Below are positions 15,301 through 22,550 of a stretch of DNA of 40,356 bases, in pieces. Every line of letters starts with the position of its first letter. Position 1 is the first letter of the stretch. The translations under genes were made by a program, and so were the position numbers. Source of the DNA: Prevotella sp. Lineage in GTDB: Bacteria > Bacteroidota > Bacteroidia > Bacteroidales > Bacteroidaceae. The notes below the pieces were generated by a model. It saw only the letters and a program-made list of their open reading frames with translations, did no database searches and was not told the DNA's origin. The stretch lies in assembly GCA_017479675.1 (NCBI GenBank), contig JAFVBX010000023.1:1-40356 (forward strand), in the 5' to 3' direction.

Positions 15301-16752
15301 ATGGCAGAATCACTGAAAGAACGAACGGCAAGAGGGCTGTTCTGGGGAGCTATGAACAGCGGCAGCACGCAGGTGCTGAACCTCGTCATCGGCATAGTGC
15401 TTGCGCGACTGCTGTCGCCAGAGGACTACGGCATCGTAGGAGTGCTCACCATCTTCACTGCCATAGCAGGCGACTTGCAAAGTGCAGGCTTCACCCAAGC
15501 GCTTATCAACATTCCCCATCCCACAAAGCGTGAATACAACAGCGTGTTCTCATTTAATGTATGTATGTCGCTGTTGATGTATGCCATACTCTTCTTTTGT
15601 GCTCCGCTCATAGCACGTTTCTTTCATCAAGACTGCCTCGTCAGCGTTTCCAGGGTAGTTTTCCTTACCATCTTTGTCTCAGCCTTAGGAATAGCTCATG
15701 GCGGATACATGACAAAGAACATGATGAACAAGGAATTCGCCATATTAGGAGCCGTTGCCCTTATATCTTCAGGCATAGCGGGCATTACGCTCGCAGCGTT
15801 AGGATTCTCTTACTGGTCGTTGGCTTGGCAACAGCTGATATATGTTACGATAGTAAACCTTGGGCGCTACTACTACGTAAAAGACTGGCGACCGAGCCTG
15901 ACGCTTGACTTTCAGCCAGTGAAGCAGATGGTTCCGTTTGCCGTCAAGATACTTGTTACCAAGATTGTCAATACCACTTCTAATAATATACTGACCGTCA
16001 TCTTCGGCAGACTGTTCCCCATCCGCCAGGTGGGAAACTACTCGCAGGCGTTCAAATGGGACACTATGGCACATTCGCTCATAAGCAACACCGTCGGACA
16101 ACTGGCACAGACTGTGTTGGTAGAAAGCAGCGAGTCGGAAGACGACAACCGCGAACTCCGCGTATATCGCAAGATGACACGCTTCACCGTCTTCCTCTCC
16201 ATGCCCCTGATGTTCGGGCTCGCACTCGTCAGCCGCGAGTTCATACTTATTACCATAGGCTCGGCATGGCTCGACTGTGTTCCGCTTTTACAAATCCTAT
16301 GTATATCAGGAGCCTTCATGCCGCTTTACGTCATGTACCAGAACCTTGCCATCAGCCAAGGCAGAAGCGACATATACATGTGGCTTAACCTTGCACAGAT
16401 AGCTCTCCAGATAAGCATCATACTCGCCTTTGCCCGATACGGCATGATTGCAATGGTGACAGCCTACTCCGCCTTCCTTTTACTGTGGCTGCTTCCCTGG
16501 CATCTATATACAGGCAGGCTGATACGTTACCGTTGGTGGGATGCCTTCAAGGATGTTGCGCCCTTCACCGTTATTGCTGCCATTACGATGGCAGTTACCT
16601 ATGCCTGCACGATGTCCATCGAAAGCATCTACGTGCTCCTTCCGCTCCGCATCCTCATCGCCACCTTATTATATTATATGGCTCTCCACCTTGCAGGCGC
16701 AGAGATAATGAAAGAATGCGAGGGGTTTGTAAGGGGAGTTTGCAAAAAATAA
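15301..16752 (+). CDS. Wzx-type polysaccharide flippase (WzxC/PST family)
   Basis: 483 aa with about 12-14 predicted membrane segments. The protein should flip lipid-linked oligosaccharide units across the inner membrane. The N-terminus SLKERTARGLFWGAMNSGST followed by LARLLSPEDYGIVG is a hallmark of the WzxC/MOP group. FGRLFPIRQVGNYSQAF and the central VPFAVKILVTK helix also fit. The last residues, HLAGAEIMKECEGFVRGVCKK, match a degenerate copy beyond the following ATPase gene (18227-18309). It is the only intact flippase in the window and presumably serves the surrounding glycosyltransferases. Confidence 0.92.
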   Translation: MAESLKERTARGLFWGAMNSGSTQVLNLVIGIVLARLLSPEDYGIVGVLTIFTAIAGDLQSAGFTQALINIPHPTKREYNSVFSFNVCMSLLMYAILFFCAPLIARFFHQDCLVSVSRVVFLTIFVSALGIAHGGYMTKNMMNKEFAILGAVALISSGIAGITLAALGFSYWSLAWQQLIYVTIVNLGRYYYVKDWRPSLTLDFQPVKQMVPFAVKILVTKIVNTTSNNILTVIFGRLFPIRQVGNYSQAFKWDTMAHSLISNTVGQLAQTVLVESSESEDDNRELRVYRKMTRFTVFLSMPLMFGLALVSREFILITIGSAWLDCVPLLQILCISGAFMPLYVMYQNLAISQGRSDIYMWLNLAQIALQISIILAFARYGMIAMVTAYSAFLLLWLLPWHLYTGRLIRYRWWDAFKDVAPFTVIAAITMAVTYACTMSIESIYVLLPLRILIATLLYYMALHLAGAEIMKECEGFVRGVCKK

Positions 16753-16761
16753 TACCTTTTA

Positions 16762-16859
16762 TTTGGCTATTTCGTTTGAAAAGTGTAATTTTGCAGCATG
16801 ATTTTCTATTGAAAAGTGTAGTTTTAGATAGCAAAAAATATTTGAAAAATGTAAAAAGG
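16762..16859 (+). promoter_or_regulatory. Promoter and three 33-bp-spaced repeats before the AAA+ ATPase
   Basis: TTTG (16762-16765), a 20-bp spacer and TAATTTTG (16786-16793) form a promoter. Three direct repeats of TTTGAAAAGTGTA type start at 16775, 16808 and 16841, at an exact 33-bp pitch. The first overlaps the -7 box; the other two lie in the leader and the last ends at the start codon. This could be an operator array. Confidence 0.7.
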
Positions 16860-16860
16860 C

Positions 16861-18225
16861 ATGCTGTATAGGAAGATTACATCGTATATTGAAGAGTATC
16901 TGAAGTCAGACAATGACAAGATACTGATACTGGAAGGTGCACGCCAGGTCGGCAAGTCGTTCAGTATCCGTGAAGCTGGTGTACGCCTGTACTCCAACTA
17001 TGTGGAAATAAATTTCGTAGAAGATGACGAAGGCGAACAGTTGTTTAAGGATATACACAAGATAGAAGACTTCTATTTAACCCTGAGTATGGTTGCAGGA
17101 GATAAGCTGTCAGGTTATGATGACACATTAGTTTTTCTTGACGAAATACAGCACTATCCGCAATACTTGACAATGCTAAAATTCCTGCGAGAAGACAAAC
17201 GCTACCGATATATTGCCAGCGGCAGTTTACTTGGCATCAGACTGCAAGATACGACATCCATCCCTGTGGGTAGCATCCTTATAAAGGAAATGTTTCAACT
17301 TGATTTTGAGGAGTTCCTCATAGCAAATGGTTTTGGAACCGATGCCCTTGCGATGTTGCGCCATGCATACAAGAATCGCCAAAGCCTGACGGAAGAACAT
17401 CATAACCATGTATTAGACCTGTTCCGTCGTTATCTTTTGGTTGGCGGATTACCCGATGCCGTAAATACCTACCTTAGCACGCATAATATCGTTAAGGTAC
17501 GTGAGGTGCAGGATGGTATTCGCAGCCTTTATGCTGCCGATGCGTCAAAATACGAAAAAGAACACAGCAAGAAGTTGCTCATACGCCGTATATACGAAAT
17601 GATTCCATCGCAGATGGAGAACAAGAAAAAACGTATCGTAGCCCAAGAGATACGCGGCAAGGAGGGAGACCGTTTTTCTAAATACGCAGAAGAATTTGAA
17701 TATCTTGTTTCCTCTGGAATTTCGTTGGCTGTTCATGCTATATCCAATCCTCACTTCCCATTGAGTGAATCGCTCAAGAAGAATCTGTTGAAACTCTACT
17801 TAAATGACGTGGGGTTGCTGACAGGATTGCTCTATCAAAACAATATACGTCCAATCCTTGATGACATAAGAAGCATTAACCTCGGTTCTGTATATGAGAG
17901 TGTCGTGGCACAAGAACTGCGTGCCCATGGACACAAACTTTTTTATTATGACAATCGCAAACAGGGAGAAGTTGACTATCTCATTGACGACCATACAAAC
18001 ATGAGTGCCCACCCGATAGAAGTAAAGTCAGGCAAAGACTATACTGTGCATAGTGCCCTAAATAATCTTATAACGAATACTGATTATAATATTGTGGAGG
18101 CCACAGTCATTTCGAATGAGCGCAGAGTACATCAAGAGGGACACATTATATATATGCCTATCTATTTCATAATGTTTATGGAAGATAATTTGCAACAGGA
18201 GGATGAAGCATCCTATGTATTCTAA
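16861..18225 (+). CDS. AAA+ ATPase with C-terminal DUF4143 domain
   Basis: 454 aa. The N-terminal AAA_14 domain has Walker A GARQVGKS (26-33), Walker B LVFLDEIQ (90-96) and a sensor-like YIASGSLLG. The C-terminal DUF4143 region ends in GEVDYLID...IEVKSGK, which resembles a PD-(D/E)XK nuclease fold. These ATPases are very common in Bacteroidales, often as multiple scattered copies; their function is not established. It interrupts the polysaccharide genes, carries its own promoter with repeats, and is followed by a fragment of a flippase 3' end, all of which suggests later insertion. Confidence 0.9.
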   Translation: MLYRKITSYIEEYLKSDNDKILILEGARQVGKSFSIREAGVRLYSNYVEINFVEDDEGEQLFKDIHKIEDFYLTLSMVAGDKLSGYDDTLVFLDEIQHYPQYLTMLKFLREDKRYRYIASGSLLGIRLQDTTSIPVGSILIKEMFQLDFEEFLIANGFGTDALAMLRHAYKNRQSLTEEHHNHVLDLFRRYLLVGGLPDAVNTYLSTHNIVKVREVQDGIRSLYAADASKYEKEHSKKLLIRRIYEMIPSQMENKKKRIVAQEIRGKEGDRFSKYAEEFEYLVSSGISLAVHAISNPHFPLSESLKKNLLKLYLNDVGLLTGLLYQNNIRPILDDIRSINLGSVYESVVAQELRAHGHKLFYYDNRKQGEVDYLIDDHTNMSAHPIEVKSGKDYTVHSALNNLITNTDYNIVEATVISNERRVHQEGHIIYMPIYFIMFMEDNLQQEDEASYVF

Positions 18226-18226
18226 C

Positions 18227-18309
18227 TACACAGCCCTGCACCTTGAGGTGCCGAGATAATGAGAGAGTGCGAAGAAACTGTAAAGAACATCCTGATTCGG
18301 AAAGCCTGA
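18227..18309 (+). pseudogene. Remnant of a second wzx 3' end
   Basis: This short stretch aligns with the last codons of the flippase gene (16675-16750). With one missing base after GCCCTGCACCTTGAGGTG it reads ALHLEV then EIMRECEETVKNILIRKA and a stop at 18307-18309. The intact flippase has ALHLAGAEIMKECEGFVRG. Many differences are silent or conservative, so it looks like a true coding relic. It starts directly after the ATPase stop codon. Confidence 0.7.
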
Positions 18310-18349
18310 AGAGTAGATAAACAGCCATTTTGTACGCAGAAAGACTCCT

Positions 18350-19252
18350 TTATATATTTTTACAAGGAAATACGCTATATATGGTGGCATGCTGATAATC
18401 AAGCGTTCTTTCCAGGGCAAATCTGCCCCCCCCCACTCCAATCTCGCTGCGAACGTTTTTATAATAATCGTAAGATTTGAATTTTCCAATAGATAGGAAG
18501 AATTCATATCTCTTTATTTGGTATAGCAGAAAGTGTGATTTATAAGTTTCCCACTGTTGTGATAATGCCTCGCGTAAAATTCTGTCATACAGCATATCCC
18601 TCTCCAACGAAGGTCTTCTATCATTGGGTATGCCCATATTATACAGATATGTCGCTTTCTCTATAAAATATACTTTAGGCTTTTTGAGTAAAATTAATAT
18701 CTGCATCATTTTATCCTCACCGGAGCAGATGGCTCGTGGAGTAGATAACACATTATCGTCCAAAAGCAACTCTCGTCTATAGATATTACCCCAAAGTACG
18801 TTAAACGAATTATGCAACGACAACAAATCTTTTATCATTGTCTCAGGCTTCATCCACCCTCTCCATCCAGAATCAAATCTTTCTCCATACTGATTTTCTG
18901 CCGTAGATACCACTTCGTCAGCCTGAGTCTTCTCTATCGCATCATACAATGTTTGCAATGCTCCTGATAGAAGTCTGTCATCAGCATCGGCAAAAACAAT
19001 GAATTTTCCTCGTGCCTGTTCTACACCATACTTACGAGCTGCTGTCACCCCACTGTTCTCTATGTGGTAAACACGCAGTTTGTTGTTGCTTGAACTGATT
19101 TTATCACAAAACTCACCTGATTTGTCTGTGCTTCCGTCATCAACCACTATCACCTCAAAATCACTGAAATCCTGAGACAGTACACTTTGCAAACACTCCT
19201 CAATGTATTTTTCCTTGTTATATAAAGGAATTACAACCGAAATCTTTATCAT
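18350..19252 (-). CDS. GT2 family glycosyltransferase with 3' homopolymer G tract
   Basis: 300 aa as read here. A GT-A enzyme with the N-terminus ISVVIPLYNKEKYIEECLQSVLSQ, VVDDGSTDKS and the DADDR metal-binding site (DxD), all intact. Near the 3' end a run of nine G (18426-18434, minus strand) encodes VGGG. After it the present frame gives a short odd tail. With 8 or 11 G the protein would continue with DLPWKERLIISMPPYIAYFL and a hydrophobic C-terminal segment typical of this family, running to a stop at 18226-18228. The gene is therefore probably phase-variable or shows a frameshifted state. It is last in a six-gene operon and overlaps licD by 4 bp. Confidence 0.85.
   Translation of the reverse strand: MIKISVVIPLYNKEKYIEECLQSVLSQDFSDFEVIVVDDGSTDKSGEFCDKISSSNNKLRVYHIENSGVTAARKYGVEQARGKFIVFADADDRLLSGALQTLYDAIEKTQADEVVSTAENQYGERFDSGWRGWMKPETMIKDLLSLHNSFNVLWGNIYRRELLLDDNVLSTPRAICSGEDKMMQILILLKKPKVYFIEKATYLYNMGIPNDRRPSLERDMLYDRILREALSQQWETYKSHFLLYQIKRYEFFLSIGKFKSYDYYKNVRSEIGVGGGRFALERTLDYQHATIYSVFPCKNI
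18426..18434 (-). repeat. Homopolymer tract (G9 on the coding strand)
   Basis: Nine consecutive C on the plus strand inside the GT2 gene. This is the longest G/C run I noticed in the window. It sits where a one-base change switches between two C-termini, as in contingency loci. Confidence 0.85.
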
Positions 19253-20049
19253 ATCAGTTTTTCCATGTAAAATGCTGCATGCCCTTTGCGTTTGTCTTCT
19301 GGTGGAAGTTGCATGTAGTCACCAAATAATTCCTTTAAATATGCATCTGGATTGGCGGGACCTCTCAACGTTTCGCCCTCAAAGGTGATGGGCTTTGTGG
19401 GGAAAATGGCACTTGCTTCATGCATTATACCATAGCCGTTCTCGGCAAGAGTATTACTAAAATATGCTTTCTTGCCTGTAAAGAGGCATACAATCTTCCA
19501 CACAATAAAACAACACATTTTCTTGGCACCAAACCAAAATAATTCCGCAATCGAACGCCAGGAATATGTGTGTTTCTTGTGCAATATGCTATTTGCCCTA
19601 CAATATCCTTTCGCTATTTTCTTGCATAATCTTCTTGAAATGTTCGGATAAGGGACAAAAGGGAAAATATCAACAAACAGACCTTTGTTGTATGGCAGAG
19701 ACATGTCGTCACCGTATTCTATGATTATAGAGTTTTTGTCTCGTACCTTTGTTATCGGCATATTATATGCGGGATCTGTTTCTTGCGTTTGCAGAAACAG
19801 GTTATCAGGTAGTTCTTGCTTTGCGGCATCGATAAAACGAGGTAAGTCTTCCTTACGCATAGCTATATCTATGTCATCATCCCAAGGAATAAAACCACCA
19901 TGTCTTACAGCTCCAAGGCATGTACCTCCATCAAGCCAATAGTCAATGCCGTGCTTTTCGCATATATCACGTATGGCACACAAAATAGTTAATTCCTTCT
20001 TCTGTACTTCTGCAAGATGCTCTTGCATGTATCTATTCAGATTACTCAT
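19249..20049 (-). CDS. LicD family phosphotransferase
   Basis: 266 aa. LicD enzymes transfer phosphocholine or other phosphoryl-alcohol or phosphoryl-sugar groups from CDP donors to surface glycans. The signature is complete: DYWLDGGTCLGAVRHGGFIPWDDDIDIAM, with the metal-binding DDDID at 57-61. KGLFVDIFPFVP also matches the family. A hydrophobic stretch near residues 165-190 may associate it with the membrane. It lies after an SDR and a cytidylyltransferase, so the donor is probably a CDP-activated polyol or sugar made by those genes. Start overlaps the SDR end by 8 bp. Confidence 0.93.
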   Translation of the reverse strand: MSNLNRYMQEHLAEVQKKELTILCAIRDICEKHGIDYWLDGGTCLGAVRHGGFIPWDDDIDIAMRKEDLPRFIDAAKQELPDNLFLQTQETDPAYNMPITKVRDKNSIIIEYGDDMSLPYNKGLFVDIFPFVPYPNISRRLCKKIAKGYCRANSILHKKHTYSWRSIAELFWFGAKKMCCFIVWKIVCLFTGKKAYFSNTLAENGYGIMHEASAIFPTKPITFEGETLRGPANPDAYLKELFGDYMQLPPEDKRKGHAAFYMEKLI

Positions 20050-21067
20050 CTTTAAATATCTCTATAGTTCTCCTTACTGCGTCTTTCATCTCATACTTTC
20101 CTATGAAACCAATGTTCTTTATTCGTTCATTCGATAATATTGCTTGAGTGGCCATAGAATATCCTTGTGCCTCAGCCTGCGTTGGCAAGTCAAAGACAAC
20201 TTCCTTTCCATTATATTCTGCGCACATTCTGGCGAAATCTCGTAGATGCACATCGGTTTTGGTGCTACTTACATTATATGGTACTCCATACTCTCCTCTG
20301 AGCAAGACTGTGAGCAAACCCATGACGGCATCCGCCACATAAGTGTAAGAGAAATACTGGCTGCCATCGCTTTTCAACACGATGTCTTCACCCTCTATGG
20401 CTTTCTTGATGAACTGAGAGGAGGCCTTGCTGTCGGACATGAGCATCGTGGGACCAAACACTCGGCACAGACGGGCAATCTTAACCTTCACGCCTTTTTC
20501 TGCCATATACGACTGGCACATGGCTTCTGCCGACCGTTTGGACTCGTTATAGCATGAACGAGCATTGCTCAAATTGAGTTTCCCATTGCTGTCCTCATCA
20601 AAAGCATTGTGATTGACAGCATTACCATAAATCTCATTCGTAGATGTATATACAACCGTTGCGCCTGTCTTCTCTGCAAGGTTCAAGGCATGTTCGGCTC
20701 CCTTGAGGTTTATCATCATAGTCTCCACGGGATACTGTGAATAAGCCAATGGGTGAGTATTGCTTGCCATAGGGATAATGTAATCAACAATAATATCTTC
20801 GGAGAATGGCTTGCATACATCGTGTTCTATGAACTCAAAGTTATCTTTTCCTAAATACTCTCCCAACCTTTCTGTGGCTTTCTGCTTACTGCGCCCGACT
20901 GCTATCACCTTCACATCGCCAAGAGCCATTAGCGCGTCAATGAGCATGACACCGACCATACCTGTCGCACCAGTAATGAGTATGCTCGTTCCACGAAGGT
21001 TTTCGATTCCCTTCATAGATATAATATTGTTTATATCCTCCCTGTATAGTGGATGTCTTTTGTTCAT
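20042..21067 (-). CDS. NAD-dependent epimerase/dehydratase (extended SDR)
   Basis: 341 aa. The Rossmann motif GATGMVG is at 33-39 and the catalytic YxxxK (YNESK) at 173-177, with STNEIYG supplying the conserved Ser/Thr. The family acts on nucleotide-sugars as epimerase, dehydratase or reductase. The gene starts 1 bp after the cytidylyltransferase stop and overlaps licD, so it probably modifies the substrate or product of the cytidylyltransferase. It is not the medium-chain alcohol dehydrogenase TarJ. An N-terminal extension of about 25 residues precedes the first strand. Confidence 0.9.
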   Translation of the reverse strand: MNKRHPLYREDINNIISMKGIENLRGTSILITGATGMVGVMLIDALMALGDVKVIAVGRSKQKATERLGEYLGKDNFEFIEHDVCKPFSEDIIVDYIIPMASNTHPLAYSQYPVETMMINLKGAEHALNLAEKTGATVVYTSTNEIYGNAVNHNAFDEDSNGKLNLSNARSCYNESKRSAEAMCQSYMAEKGVKVKIARLCRVFGPTMLMSDSKASSQFIKKAIEGEDIVLKSDGSQYFSYTYVADAVMGLLTVLLRGEYGVPYNVSSTKTDVHLRDFARMCAEYNGKEVVFDLPTQAEAQGYSMATQAILSNERIKNIGFIGKYEMKDAVRRTIEIFKDE

Positions 21068-21068
21068 T

Positions 21069-21791
21069 TTACTTTAGCCAGTTATCTTCGCCTTTAGTAA
21101 GGTAACCCTTAAACAGCTCAAGGTCATCTTTCGTTGTCAACTTGATATTTTTATCTGAGCCTTTTGCGAAGTGCAGACGAACTCCTAATTCTACCATCAT
21201 AGTGTTGGCATAGTGAGAGCCATATATGCCTATCTCTTTCTCAAATGCCTCTCGATATTTTGCATCAAGCAAGTCAAAGCGATAGGCCTGAGGGGTGGAA
21301 ACTCGGCGTAAAGTCTCACGAGGTATAAATTGTGTGGTGGTATTCTCGTCTTCTTTGCTCAAAACAAAAATCTGCTCATTGTAAGGCATAGATGTTACAG
21401 CATTACCATACTTCTGTGCTTTCTCTATCACATCTGTTAGAACGCTATCGTCAATCATAGGACGTATGCCGTCATGTATTATAATCACGTCGTCGTCACA
21501 GACTTTTCCTTCAAGGTTATATACACCATTACGTATGGATTCCTGCGCCGAACCTCCACCTTTGACTATCCATTTCAATTTTGTTATATTGAACTGGTTA
21601 GCATAAGCCTGAACGACACTCTCCCATCCCTCTATACATACTACCTCGATAACATCAACCATCGGATGGTTCTGAAATCCTTCCAGTGTGTACATTAGGA
21701 TCGGCTTATCATAAACATTTATAAACTGCTTGGGAATGTCCTGTCCCATACGGTTGCCAGAACCTCCTGCTATGATAATCGCAACATTCAT
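21069..21791 (-). CDS. IspD/TarI-type cytidylyltransferase
   Basis: 240 aa. The enzyme should use CTP to make a CDP-alcohol. The nucleotide-binding loop IIAGGSGNRMGQDIPKQF is at 6-23, and HDGIRPMI and RRVSTPQAYRFDLL are family blocks. IspD in the isoprenoid pathway and TarI (CDP-ribitol) share this fold. The position next to an SDR and LicD favours a surface-glycan role such as CDP-ribitol or a related CDP-polyol over isoprenoid synthesis. The distinction is inferred from context, not from residues I can prove diagnostic. Confidence 0.9.
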   Translation of the reverse strand: MNVAIIIAGGSGNRMGQDIPKQFINVYDKPILMYTLEGFQNHPMVDVIEVVCIEGWESVVQAYANQFNITKLKWIVKGGGSAQESIRNGVYNLEGKVCDDDVIIIHDGIRPMIDDSVLTDVIEKAQKYGNAVTSMPYNEQIFVLSKEDENTTTQFIPRETLRRVSTPQAYRFDLLDAKYREAFEKEIGIYGSHYANTMMVELGVRLHFAKGSDKNIKLTTKDDLELFKGYLTKGEDNWLK

Positions 21792-21797
21792 CTGTCT

Positions 21798-22181
21798 TTA
21801 CTTTTGAGATAAGAAAAAGTTTACGGCTTCCAAAAGTGGTGCCAAATCATTTTTTATCACCTCTGAAATTATGTCAACATCTATGTCAAAATAGCCATGT
21901 GCTATTCTATTTCTCAGTCCAAACACTTCATGCCATGGGATTTCCGGTCTTTGTAATAGCAAAGTTCCATTCGTCATTTTATCAACTTTCTTTAGCCCCT
22001 CACCTATTGCCATTACTGTCATACAGTTGCCTGCTAGGTCCTGCATTCCATCAGGTGACTTCAACAGGGTATTCATATCGTCCACCTGCTCATTCCATAG
22101 CATAAGGTTTTCTATGGCATTTTTTACCTGATTTAGAGTATCTATGACTATTTCATGCTTCTCCGAAGATGTCAATTCCAT
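21798..22181 (-). CDS. hepT: HepT-like toxin (DUF86, HEPN domain)
   Basis: 127 aa, all-helical HEPN protein. The RX4HXY motif is intact: Arg90, His95 and Tyr97 in RNRIAHGYF. In characterised HepT-MntA pairs HepT is an RNase or toxin neutralised by AMPylation by the MNT partner. The start overlaps mntA by 29 bp, and the stop lies 6 bp before the cytidylyltransferase start, so the pair is co-transcribed with the polysaccharide genes. Confidence 0.9.
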   Translation of the reverse strand: MELTSSEKHEIVIDTLNQVKNAIENLMLWNEQVDDMNTLLKSPDGMQDLAGNCMTVMAIGEGLKKVDKMTNGTLLLQRPEIPWHEVFGLRNRIAHGYFDIDVDIISEVIKNDLAPLLEAVNFFLSQK

Positions 22182-22455
22182 GTTTTTGTATTTGATTTAG
22201 AAAGAATGGACGCAAATTATTATGCCTACGTATTAAATCAACATTAGTTCCGAGCAACTTCTCTAGATAATCTGCCGCTGCACAAACATTATATGCCTTA
22301 GGAGGCATGACCACGAATATGTCAACATCACTATCTTCTTTATGCTCATTCCTTGCCACCGAACCAAACAGTCGCATATAGCTTATACCATAATTATCAC
22401 GCAATTCGTTTGCGTGAGTCTTTAGTAGGTTTATGTATTCATCTCTTGTCTTCAT
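22153..22455 (-). CDS. mntA: MntA-like nucleotidyltransferase antitoxin
   Basis: 100 aa. It contains the minimal nucleotidyltransferase motif GSX10DXD (Gly31-Ser32, Asp43, Asp45) in FGSVARNEHKEDSDVDIFV. In studied pairs this type of protein AMPylates HepT. It is the first gene of a six-gene operon whose promoter is at 22494-22525, leaving a leader of about 30 nt. Confidence 0.9.
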   Translation of the reverse strand: MKTRDEYINLLKTHANELRDNYGISYMRLFGSVARNEHKEDSDVDIFVVMPPKAYNVCAAADYLEKLLGTNVDLIRRHNNLRPFFLNQIQKHGIDIFGEA

Positions 22456-22493
22456 TATAGCTTTGCTATATCTTATTCATCACTTTACGACAA

Positions 22494-22525
22494 CAAAAGT
22501 ACTCCTTTTTCCTTAATTGAGCAAA
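22494..22525 (-). promoter_or_regulatory. Promoter of the mntA-hepT-ispD-SDR-licD-GT2 operon
   Basis: On the minus strand: TTTG (22522-22525), 20-bp spacer, TACTTTTG (22494-22501). No other promoter is apparent in the tight junctions downstream. Confidence 0.75.
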
Positions 22526-22550
22526 TTTGGGGATTACTTTTTATGAATAA

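Noticed and set aside
16861..18225. AAA+/DUF4143 gene as an IS-encoded transposase
   Set aside because: Its domains are AAA_14 and DUF4143; no terminal inverted repeats or integrase/transposase motifs are seen around it.
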